NCBI RefSeq assembly: GCF_028640845.1
Contig: NC_080543.1
Location: 1,310,667-1,374,666 of the forward strand
Source of the DNA: Ahaetulla prasina
Taxonomy: Eukaryota > Chordata > Lepidosauria > Squamata > Colubridae
DNA: 64,000 nucleotides
Direction: 5' to 3'
Shown here piece by piece: positions 55,750-64,000 of the stretch. How positions within the stretch are numbered: the first letter of the stretch is position 1; each line of letters opens with the position of its first letter. A program made the translations under genes and the position numbers. The notes under the pieces are model-generated. The model ran no database searches. It saw only the letters and a list, made by a program, of their open reading frames with translations, and was not told the DNA's origin.

Positions 55750-55930
55750 GACTAAGGAGAGCGTCTTTCAGGGATTCTGCGGTGACACAGCATTGCAAGC
55801 TGACTCTGCCCACAGCCAGGAGTTCAGTCTTGACTGGCTCAGGTTTAACTCAGCCTCCCATCCTTCTGAGGTCAGTGAAATGAGGACCCAGATTGTTGGG
55901 GGCAATAGACTGATTCTAGAGTGAACAGGT
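55750..55930 (+). mobile_element. tRNA-derived SINE
   Basis: It has 'tgacacagcattgcaagctg', 'ggctcaggtttaactcagcc' and 'gaggacccagattgttgggg', matching 63095-63270 in the same orientation. Confidence 0.7.
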
Positions 55931-56241
55931 AAACCACTTAGAGAGGGCTGTGAACCATTGTATATAAGTCTAAATGCTATTGCTAATCTTAGAGCCTTTT
56001 TTTCCACCCTCCCAAAATATGTCTCTCCACTCTTTGAAGAGATACACAGGCTTCCCTTCTGGGCCTCCAGAGGTGCAGACGTTCTTCTGCCTTTCCCTAA
56101 TTATTATTTCCTGTGGCTTCCAGGGTCCTTTTCACAGGGGGCCGGTAGCTCCTGCTTTCCACAGCTGCCTCTCATCCCCATCGGGGCCTAAAGTCCAGGG
56201 CTGGAACATGCTGGCCTCTCTTCCTTATCGGCAAGTACAAG

Positions 56242-57201
56242 GTGCTTTTCCCTGGGATGATGCCGGCCTCGAATGCCTCCCACTTCTATTCTCCCTCCTG
56301 CACCTTGCTTGGCGTGCCAGGACTGGAAGCTCTGCACCCCTGGCTCTCCATCCCTGTGTGTGTTGGGTATGCGATCGCTCCTCTGGGGAACTTCACTGTC
56401 CTCTCCGTTGGGAAGACCGAGGCCAGCCTCCACCAGCCCATGTTCTACTTCCTCTGCCTGCTCTCCTTCATCGACCTGGGCCTCTCCACCTCCACCCTGC
56501 CCAAGATGCTGGCCATCTTCTGGTTTGGCCTGGGGGAGATCACGTTTGACGCCTGCCTGGTCCAGATGTTCTTCATCCACACCTTCACGGGGATGGAATC
56601 TGTGGTGCTCCTGGCCATGGCCTTTGACCGATTCGTGGCCGTCTGTGAGGTACACCGTCATCCTGACCAAGGAGCGGGTGGCCTGGATGTGTGCTGGGGT
56701 GGTGTCGCGACCAACCCTTCTGGTGATTCCCATCACGCTGATGACTCTGCGTCTGCCCTTCTGCAAGCCCCACCTCATCATCGCCCACACATGGGCATTG
56801 CCAAGCTGGCCTGCACAGACATCCGGGTGAACAGCATTTATGGCTTGTTCACCATCGCCTTCCTTATGCTGGACTTAGTTCTGATCTTTGGGTCCTATGT
56901 GCTGATCCTGAGGGCTGTTTTCCACCTGCCTTCCAGGGAGGCCCGACGCAAATCCTTGGGCACCTGCAGCTCCCACATCGCCGTGATTTTTGTCTTCTAC
57001 ACACCAGCCTTCTTCTCCTTCCTCACCCACTGCTTTGGACACAACATCCCCCTCTTTGGCCACATCCTCATCGCCAACCTCTATGTCATTCTACCCCCCA
57101 TGCTCAACCCGGTCATCTACGGCATGAGGACAAGGGAGATCCGGAAAAGAATCCTGCGCTTGTTCAGCTCGGGAAGGGGACTCTGGACCCACACTCCCTG
57201 A
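56242..57201 (+). pseudogene. Class I OR pseudogene (family 52-like), two compensating deletions
   Basis: A continuous 319-codon frame hides a shifted middle part. Reads [40 protein letters not shown] and [10 protein letters not shown]. Near 56648 the NPLR codons are lost and the frame shifts. The true TM4/loop 2 sequence ([35 protein letters not shown]) lies in another frame until about 56790, where loss of the YCEH codons restores the frame at [24 protein letters not shown] and [17 protein letters not shown] follow. The product would lack TM4 and the loop 2 cysteines, so it is not a working receptor, although frame-based gene finders may call it intact. Confidence 0.9.
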
Positions 57202-57258
57202 TGGGTTTGGGAACATAGATATATAAAAATATAAAGAGACATTAAAACCATATATATA

Positions 57259-58068
57259 TCATTCGTCATCTTCAGGCTTCAGCTTCGTGCTTCTGGGAGC
57301 AATGTGTGATCGCAGCTGTTTCTTCCTTTTAACTGCTTGTGGGGGTTTGAACTGATTGGGTGGGAGCTTGGCTGTGCTCTGATTGGATGGGGTTTTTTCT
57401 GTGCTCTGATTGGCTGGGGGTGTGTCCTGTGTTGGTGGGAGCTTGGTTGTGCTCAGTCTAGTCTGTGCTGCAGGGGGATTTGAGCTGGTGAGCTGCATAG
57501 CTGTTGTTTGGCTTTGTGGTCGTGCTACATCTTCATAGTGGGTGTCAGTCTGCTGCATGAATGGATTGGAGGGGTTTGAAATGGCTAATGTTGCAGCTGC
57601 GGTCTGGCTTCTGGTCCTTGGTCGTGCTTCATGATCAGTGTGGGTTTGGGTCTGCTTTCTGGGTGGATGTGCGGTGGTGACATCCTGTGTGGACCTTGTG
57701 AGTGTGGGTCTGGTGTCATTCCTCGTGTTAGGGACTCGTTTGTCAATAAGGGCGGGTTTCCAAATGGCTGGTAGGCGGGAGGTGTCATCTCGTTTGTTCA
57801 TGCTGTGTGGGCGTTTTTCTATCTCAATGGCTTCTCTGATTATTCTGTTGTTAAAGTGTTCAGTTTTGGCGATAGTTCTGGTCTTTTTAAAGTCAATATC
57901 ATGTCCTGTGACTTTAAAGTGTTGGACCAGGGAAGAAGTTGGTTCCTCTTTTTTGAATGAGTTCTTGTGTTCTTCAATGCGTGCACTTATTCTTCTGTTG
58001 GTTTGTCCAATGTATGTGGTGGGGCAGGCGGTGCATGGGAAACCCCATGGGTGGGGCAGGCGGTGCAT
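57259..58068 (-). mobile_element. Penelope-like element, GIY-YIG endonuclease end
   Basis: Minus strand: CTACPTTYIGQTNRRISARI, then EEHKNSFKKEEPTSSLVQHF and KVTGHDIDFKKTRTIAKTEH with IIREAIEIEKRP, a GIY-YIG nuclease domain as found at the C-terminus of Penelope-like retroelements. A Pro/Thr/Gln-rich tail follows, ending LKPEDDE and stop at 57259. No reverse transcriptase part is present, so it is a 5'-truncated, non-autonomous fragment. The C-terminal 500 bp are repeated in inverted order at 58073-58580. Confidence 0.88.
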
Positions 58069-58072
58069 GGTG

Positions 58073-58670
58073 CCATTTGGAAACCCGCCCTTATTGACAA
58101 ACGAGTCCCTAACACGAGGAATGACACCAGACCCACACTCACAAGGTCCACACAGGATGTCACCACCGCACATCCACCCAGAAAGCAGACCCAAACCCAC
58201 ACTGATCATGAAGCACGACCAAGGACCAGAAGCCAGACCGCAGCTGCAACATTAGCCATTTCAAACCCCTCCAATCCATTCATGCAGCAGACTGACACCC
58301 ACTATGAAGATGTAGCACGACCACAAAGCCAAACAACAGCTATGCAGCTCACCAGCTCAAATCCCCCTGCAGCACAGACTAGACTGAGCACAACCAAGCC
58401 CCCACCAACACAGGACACACCCCAGCCAATCAGAGCACAGAAAACCCCCATCCAATCAGAGCACAGCCAAGCTCCCACCCAATCAGTTCAAACCCCACTA
58501 GCAGTTAAAAGGAAGAAACAGCTGCGATCACACATTGCTCCCAGAAGCACGAAGCCGAAGCCTGAAGATGACGAATGAGACTTCGAAACGTCGCCAAGAC
58601 ATTTCAATTTTACACAGGAGAAAACCCAACAACCAAAGACCTATATACAAACACCGTGAAAACCTCAGAA
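58073..58670 (+). mobile_element. Penelope-like element, inverted 3' copy
   Basis: Repeats the tail of the neighbouring element in opposite orientation (IWKPALIDKRVPNTRNDTRP to KPKPEDDE) with few changes. The 3' UTR follows: CTGAAGATG - hairpin - GAAACGTC at 58562-58592, then 'ttttacacaggagaaaaccc'. The stem of the motif has lost three bases. Confidence 0.85.
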
Positions 58671-58672
<2 letters not shown>

Positions 58673-58763
<91 letters not shown>

Positions 58764-58764
58764 G
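58673..58764. repeat. (TA)n microsatellite
   Basis: About 45 TA units with one AAA interruption at 58738-58740. Confidence 0.95.
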
Positions 58765-58870
58765 TCTTTGGTTGTTCGGGTTTTCTCCCGTGTAAAATTG
58801 GAAGTGTCTTGGCGACGTTTCGACGAAGTCTCATTCGTCATCTTCAGGCTTCAGCTTCGTGCTTCTGGGA
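58765..58870 (-). mobile_element. Penelope-like element 3' end with intact hairpin motif
   Basis: Reverse copy of the 3' UTR: minus strand 58847-58814 reads CTGAAGA-T-GACGAA-TGAGAC-TTCGTC-GAAACGTC in order, with a perfect six-base stem. Confidence 0.85.
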
Positions 58871-58885
58871 GATATATATATATAT

Positions 58886-59013
58886 CTCTGGGCAGCTTAT
58901 GGTTTTATATATACAGTTAAAAACATAAAGAAACATTAAAGCCATATATATATATGGCTTTAATGTCTCTTTATGTTTTTAACTGTATATATAAAACCAT
59001 AAGCTGCCCAGAG
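58886..59013. repeat. 128-bp near-perfect palindrome
   Basis: CTCTGGGCAGCTTATGG at the left is the complement of CCATAAGCTGCCCAGAG at the right. Arms of 64 bp meet at (TA)n near 58949, with one mismatch seen. Confidence 0.93.
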
Positions 59014-59150
59014 TTACCCTATGATAAGAAGGGCAGCCAAAACATTTTATAAATTATATATATAATGTAACATATATGTTCGTACATAGTGTGTATTTAT
59101 TTATATAGTACATATATACATACGTACATATATATATATGTGTGTGTAAT

Positions 59151-59287
59151 CAGTGGTGGGATTCAGCCAGTTCGCACCACTTCGGGAGAACCGGTTGTTA
59201 ACTTTCTGAGCAGTTTAGCAAACTGGTTGTTGGAAGAAATCATTAGGGCAGAGAACCGGTTGTTAAATTACTTGAATCCCACCACTA
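59151..59287. mobile_element. hAT-type MITE with 8-bp target duplication
   Basis: Ends CAGTGGTGGGATTCAG and TTGAATCCCACCACTA. TGTGTAAT stands on both sides (59143-59150 and 59288-59295). Confidence 0.9.
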
Positions 59288-59295
59288 TGTGTAAT

Positions 59296-59520
59296 ATATG
59301 GTGAGCACATGAGAGGAGAGAAGCAAACACATACAATGCATGTAATGATATACGAAACATCTCAAGGGGGACGGCAGTGGCTCCACAACTGGATGTCCAG
59401 TCCAGCTGCCCAGGGATCACCTCTGGCATTGCTTCATGCAGATCTTCTAGGCAGGCTTGCACAATATGCTTAATAGTTTGCATATCAGCACCACAATCAT
59501 AACAAAGGGAATCAGTCCAA
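59296..59520 (-). mobile_element. LINE C-terminal zinc-knuckle fragment (tentative)
   Basis: The minus strand encodes SLCYDCGADMQTIKHIVQAC, a CxxC-H-C cluster typical of the C-terminal end of some LINE polyproteins, then PGQLDWTSSCGATAV. A CA-rich microsatellite follows at 59518-59570. Confidence 0.5.
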
Positions 59521-59644
59521 CACACACATACGCACACACACACTCACACACATACACACACACACATAGACATACCTTATATCAGAGATTGCTGAACACC
59601 AGTTGACTACAGCCTTAACCCGTAGCAGTGGAGCATTAAGAGCA

Positions 59645-59880
59645 AGAGCACCTAGACTTAGATACCGCTTCACAGTGCTTGACAACCATCTCTAAGCGGT
59701 TTACAGAATCAGCCTCTTGCCCCCAACAACCTGGGTCCTCATTTTACTGGCCTGGGGAAGCTGGAAAGCTGAGTCAACCTTGATCCAGTCAGGATCGAAT
59801 TCCAGGCTGTGGGCAGAGTCAGAGTCAGCCTGCAATGTTGCACTCTAACCACTGGGCCACCGGGGCTCCTTATGTATTAA
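59645..59880 (-). mobile_element. tRNA-derived SINE
   Basis: Reverse: 'caacaacctgggtcctcatt', 'gctgagtcaaccttgatcca', a reversed B box (AGGATCGAATTCC) and 'ctctaaccactgggccaccg'. Confidence 0.8.
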
Positions 59881-60879
59881 AGTACATAAATTATAACATT
59901 TAATCAAAGATCTTGTCTTTATTGAAGAAGAAAAGGTTCATCAACCAATTCAAATAAAGTTGGATTTCATAGTATCATTTCATAAAGCGGATTTTTAAGG
60001 GACAGAGAAGCATTGATTTTAGAGTATCGCCAACAACATTTAAGAAAAAGGGGCCTTTGTTCACAGAGTCCAAGAAGCCTTCCTGAGTGTTTTTTTTATT
60101 TATTTATTTATTTATTATAAAATTTGTATGTCACCCATCTCAGCATCCTGGGCGACTCCTGGGCCATTCCTTCTGTAGCCTTGACAGGAATATTTGGAGT
60201 ATCTGGGAAGAATATTTCAATTAGCCTCATTTTACACAGAAAAGGTCTTTCTTATCGCTCACAAGAAGCAAGGGCATGTGGTTAAGGATTTTTTTTTTAA
60301 CTGAATTTTATTATTTTCTTTTTGCGATCCCATCTGTTGCTGCACCGTTTACTCTTTTCTGGCTCCATTCAAAGGCTTATGTCAAATCCAGATGGGTCTT
60401 GTTCCTCTCAGATCAGAACAGGAGGAAGGGTCAGTGAAGCAACTGTAGTTGGGCCCCACCAAAATATTTCCAGTCCAGTGAATAAATGGAAAATTGACAT
60501 TCCCACAGACTGTGGGAGACATTATAGCTGAAAACAGCAGCTGGATGCTGGATCTGGGCTGCCAAAATCTCTCTGGAGAAAGGAGATATCTTCAGATTGC
60601 CCATATAAACTCTGCACAACTGTTTTCTGTGAGTAGATGGCAGAAACCAACATTTTTTGCTGTCAGCTTGCAAACAGCTGGGAGTTGCAGGGTTCATAGC
60701 CCTCAACGTAGCCTTCTGGAAATCAAAATTTGCTCAAACCCCACCTTCTTAATCATTTTAGATTTTACTTTTTTTCCTTTGTCTTTTTAAAGATTGAGAA
60801 CCTTTAGAACCACACATTGGATCATATTCACCGAATGTGTTTTTCTTCAATCCTTTAGGAAAGAAAGTTTAATTATTTT
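59881..60879. other. Intergenic DNA, no gene seen
   Basis: A (TTTA)-rich LINE or SINE tail at 60095-60150 with 'gtcacccatctcagcatcct'. Otherwise unrecognised. Confidence 0.4.
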
Positions 60880-61036
60880 ATTTTATTTTGCCCACATCCT
60901 CAATACCAACCTTTATGTCATTCTGCCCCCGATGCTCAACCCGGTCATCTATGGAGTGAGGACCAAGGAGATACGGACACGGGTGCTCCGAATTCTTTCT
61001 CAAGGGCGTCCCGTTGGGAGACATTCCGTGAAATGA
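60880..61036 (+). pseudogene. Class I OR 3' remnant (TM7 and tail)
   Basis: Encodes [20 protein letters not shown], then [19 protein letters not shown] and a stop at 61034. Very similar to the TM7 end of the pseudogene at 56242-57201, so it is probably a duplicate of that gene. All else is missing. Confidence 0.88.
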
Positions 61037-62030
61037 CTTCTCCATCATTTAGAAGTCATCGTGTAGAAGAGTTGCCTTCAACTAGTGGATGGGAAGTGAG
61101 GCCGAAGCTTCGGGTGGTTCCCTCCAGAGGGAGTGACACCCACTAATCTGCTATGGCTTTGTCACAGACATTAACTGAGGGAATTGAACACAGGGATGTA
61201 AGACTCTGGCCCTGGCTGCTTAAGGAAACTCAGCTGCCCAAAGAGTCCACACGGGCAAAATAGTAGCAGAACTCAAGCCAATTCAAAACAGAAAATATTT
61301 GCAGTAAATATGAAGCAAGAGTAACTGTGGTGAATGATGCCTGAGAAGGGGGAGCTGGTGTGATGGACTACAGTGAAGCAGCAGTTTCCAAGGAAGCAAA
61401 TGCTAGGGAGGGGTGGGGGGCACACAAGAGGCAGAATAGCTCAGAGCTGGATTGGAGACAGAGGAAGAGAGTCAAAATAGCCTCTACCTAGAATCTCCTA
61501 GGATATATCCAGTGATTTGGGATTAGCAAGGGTTTAGTCTGGCAAGATTCCGTTGATTGGGCAGAAGCAAATAAAAAATTGAACTTTGGCTGGATTGTTT
61601 TATGTAGTTCTTGGGATGGGCTCCACAGCTCCTGCCCTAAGAGGAAGCCTACAGTTTTAGATCTGGGATCGAGGGAGGTCCCGTTGAAAGGTGAGAGTGG
61701 AGCTCACCTAGAGCAAGAGCAGGTCCTCCTCATGCAAGTTCCAGGCACAGACTTCGCAATGGGGGCTGAAGGTTCCTTCCAGCTGCAAGGAGCCCCCTCC
61801 CATTCTTGACTTCTCCCTGTTAGTAAGGGTTCAGTTCAATGATTGTGCAAGAACTGTATCCTCCAGTTAGCAAGCTGCTAAATCTCTTGCAAAAAGGGAC
61901 TCTGGACTCAGGAATCTGACCAAGGTCTGCTTGTGTTGGTTTTGTGGCCATGGCTGATTGTTGCTGTCTTGCTCAACATGGTATCTGTCTCATCAAACAC
62001 TTAGTTTATCAACAGTGGAATACTGGTGTA
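61037..62030. other. Intergenic DNA, no gene seen
   Basis: No recognised feature. Confidence 0.35.
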
Positions 62031-62034
62031 GATA

Positions 62035-62110
62035 CTTGGTGCTCTCTGAGCTGGGTGGTTTCCTTGCAGGTATTTCATGACCCAATGAGGTAACATCCTC
62101 AGGGCCAGAA
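62035..62110 (-). repeat. Hammerhead-like motif repeat
   Basis: Minus strand 62102-62069 reads CTGAGGATG - hairpin - GAAATACC, preceded by the shared 'ggtgctctctgagctgggtg' arm. Confidence 0.65.
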
Positions 62111-62559
62111 GGGAGTGGGGTTTGCCCTTTTTTATATACTAGTGACTTGCCCTGTCAGTGTTGCTGCGGGTGTTCTTGAGAGTTCCTTGAAGAGGCTGAT
62201 GTTTACTGTTTGATTATTTGTCTGAATTGATTCCAGTATTGTTTACTTATTGATAGTTGGTGTAATGTTAGTCTTGGTGTTACCCTCTGCTCACCTGGGT
62301 ATTGATTGCTGATGAGGTGTTTTGGTCTTTTTGCTTCCTTTTGGGCTTTTTTCATTGTTGTTTTTTTAATGGTTTGTAGATGTTGCTATCGCTATGTGCC
62401 TGATTTCATCTGGCTGATTTGTTTGACTGCCAGGATTCTCTAGCGTTTAGCCAAAACTACCAGTTCAGACAAATAAGCTAACAGCAAAACCAGGAAGCAC
62501 CAACCACATTCCCAACAACATTAGCAGGGGAAGCCACTAGTATGGAAAGAAGAGCAAAC

Positions 62560-62680
62560 TTTTTAGCACTGATGATGTTCCCTAGTTGGGTCAAGAAATG
62601 TCTGCAAGAAAACCACCAAGCTCAGAGAGCATCAAGGACCCCACAGTTCAACCCTGAGCTACAAATATTCTCTTCTATCA
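62560..62680 (+). repeat. Hammerhead-like motif repeat
   Basis: 62569-62602 reads CTGATGATG - CCC/GGG hairpin - GAAATGTC, followed by 'aagctcagagagcatcaagg' and 'cctgagctacaaatattctc'. Together with 62035-62110 it brackets about 450 bp. Confidence 0.7.
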
Positions 62681-62692
62681 GTATTGCTGTAG

Positions 62693-62780
62693 AAGAGGGG
62701 GGAGAAAGAGGGGAGAGAAAGAGAGAAAGAGGAAGGGAGACAGGGAGAGAGAGAGGGAGGGAGGGAGGGAGGGAAAGGAG
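62693..62780. repeat. (GGGA)n / GA-rich microsatellite
   Basis: Impure GAGA and GGGA run. Confidence 0.9.
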
Positions 62781-63094
62781 AAACAATATAATAGACCCAA
62801 ATCAATCTTCAGGATGAAGGACTTTTATGGACTCTTGTCCCAGCTCAACACAGGGTCCATGCCCTTTATCCAAACTGAACACATCAAGGTGATTGCAAAA
62901 CAAGCTTTGTTCTGCAGAAGGAAGGATACAGACAGCTCCCTCTCAAAGTCTGTGTGATCCCACCCCCATAATGTCCATGGGTGGGTTTTATGCTGCATTA
63001 AACAAAAGTTAATGCCACAAGGTCACAAGTTGTTCTCCATCCTCCCTTTTTACAGTAATTTCTTTACCTTATTAACATAAGTGAAGCACAAGTA

Positions 63095-63270
63095 TGTATT
63101 TATTTATGTAATAAATGACACAGTGGTTAGAGTGCAGCATTGCAGGCAAACTCTGCCAGCTGCTAGCAGTTTGATCCTAACCGGCTACAGGTTGACTCAG
63201 CCTTCTGTCCTTCCAAGGTCGGTCGAACGAAGATCCCAATTGTTGGGGGCAAAAGGCAAATAAGGCCTCA
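63095..63270 (+). mobile_element. tRNA-derived SINE
   Basis: It has an A box-like CAGTGGTTAGAGTGCAGC, a B box-like AGTTTGATCCTAAC, the body 'ggttgactcagccttctgtc' and 'cccaattgttgggggcaaaa'. Confidence 0.8.
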
Positions 63271-63284
63271 ACATTGTATTTATT

Positions 63285-64000
63285 TATTTATTTATTTAAT
63301 CAAATTTTTATACCGCCCTATCTCCCGAAGGACTCAGGGCGGTTTACAGCCTGATAAAAACACAAGAATAAATACAAAATAAAAGCAGTATTTAAAAAAC
63401 TTATTGAATTAGGCCAGATTTAAAATTATGATTAAGATAATAAAAACCCCATTTAAAAGCAAAATTTAAAATTAAAATTCTAGGCCAGTCCTGCATAGAT
63501 AAATAGGTGTGTCTTAAGCTCGCGGCGAAAGGTTCGAAGGTCAGGAAGTTGGCAGAGTCCTGGGGGAAGTTCATTCCAGAGGGTGGGAGCCCCCACAGAA
63601 AAGGCCCTTCCCCTGGGTATTGCCAGTCAGCACTGCCTGGCGGACGGCACCCTAAGGAGTCCCTCTCTGTGAGAGCGGGTCGGTGGGAGGCAATCGGTGG
63701 CAGTAGACTTTCCCGTAAGTAACCCAGCCCTATGCCATGGAGTGCTTTAAAGATAGTAACCAATACCTTGAAGCGCACCCGAAAGGCCACAGGTAGCCAG
63801 TGCAGCCTGCGCAGGAGTGGTGTCACATGGGAGCCACGAGGGGCTCCCTCTATCACCCGCGCAGCTGCATTCTGAACTAAGCCTCCGGATGCTCTTCAAG
63901 GGGAGCCCCATGTAGAGAGCACTGCAGTAATCCAAGCGAGATGTCACGAGAGCATGAGTGACCGTGCATAGGGCATCCCGGTCTAGGAAGGGGCGCAACT
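63285..64000 (-). mobile_element. L2/Rex-type LINE, 3' part, runs off the window
   Basis: Minus strand: DALCTVTHALVTSRLDYCSA (end of the RT region), [26 protein letters not shown]-like WGLPPSGMNFPQDSA, and the tail hairpin 'ctcccgaaggactcagggcg' with (TTTA)n. One frameshift near 63860. Its 5' end lies beyond 64000. Confidence 0.88.

Overview
This is nuclear DNA from a squamate reptile, probably a snake. The grounds are a Sauria-type SINE, dense CR1 LINEs, L2/Rex-type and L1 LINEs, a Penelope-like element, several tRNA-derived SINEs, hAT-type MITEs, and long microsatellites including (GATA)n and (GTGTGG)n. Genes have introns with GT-AG splice sites. The species cannot be fixed from the sequence.

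Left end (1-11.2 kb): position 1 cuts a beta-type globin gene on the minus strand (exon 1 complete, start of exon 2), with a TATA box and a CACCC box. Next, on the plus strand, is a complete ten-exon borealin-family gene (chromosomal passenger complex; 301 codons, exons between 5656 and 10704). It has a CpG-rich promoter carrying a CCAAT box and a CDE/CHR-like cell-cycle element, and an AATAAA signal at 11142. Its introns hold a Sauria SINE, CR1 and MITE pieces.

Right part (15.5-61 kb): a class I olfactory receptor (OR) cluster, as expected beside an amniote beta-globin locus. Three ORs have open, full-length frames: 15560-16510 (+), 38132-39082 (-, lacking part of extracellular loop 2) and 45984-46937 (+). 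At least seven others are broken: 19345-19635 (-), 20117-20755 (-), 24849-26679 (+, split by an L1-derived insertion), its partial duplicate at 27407-28460 (+), two tandem broken copies at 31354-33736 (-), 56242-57201 (+) and a 3' remnant at 60880-61036 (+). The 31-33 kb copies and their flank are an inverted duplicate of the intact 46 kb gene.

Between genes lies layered repeat DNA: nested insertions with readable target-site duplications, tandem and inverted segmental duplications, a head-to-head Penelope-like element with a GIY-YIG endonuclease, and a 128-bp near-perfect palindrome. The most unusual signal is a scattered set of short motifs, CTGANGA - hairpin - GAAA(C)GTC, in Penelope-type and related repeats. 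They match the core of stem-III-less hammerhead ribozymes.

The genes do not form one pathway. Globin serves oxygen transport, borealin serves mitosis and the ORs serve smell; they are linked by old synteny. Borealin occupies the interval upstream of the globin gene where mammals keep the locus control region.
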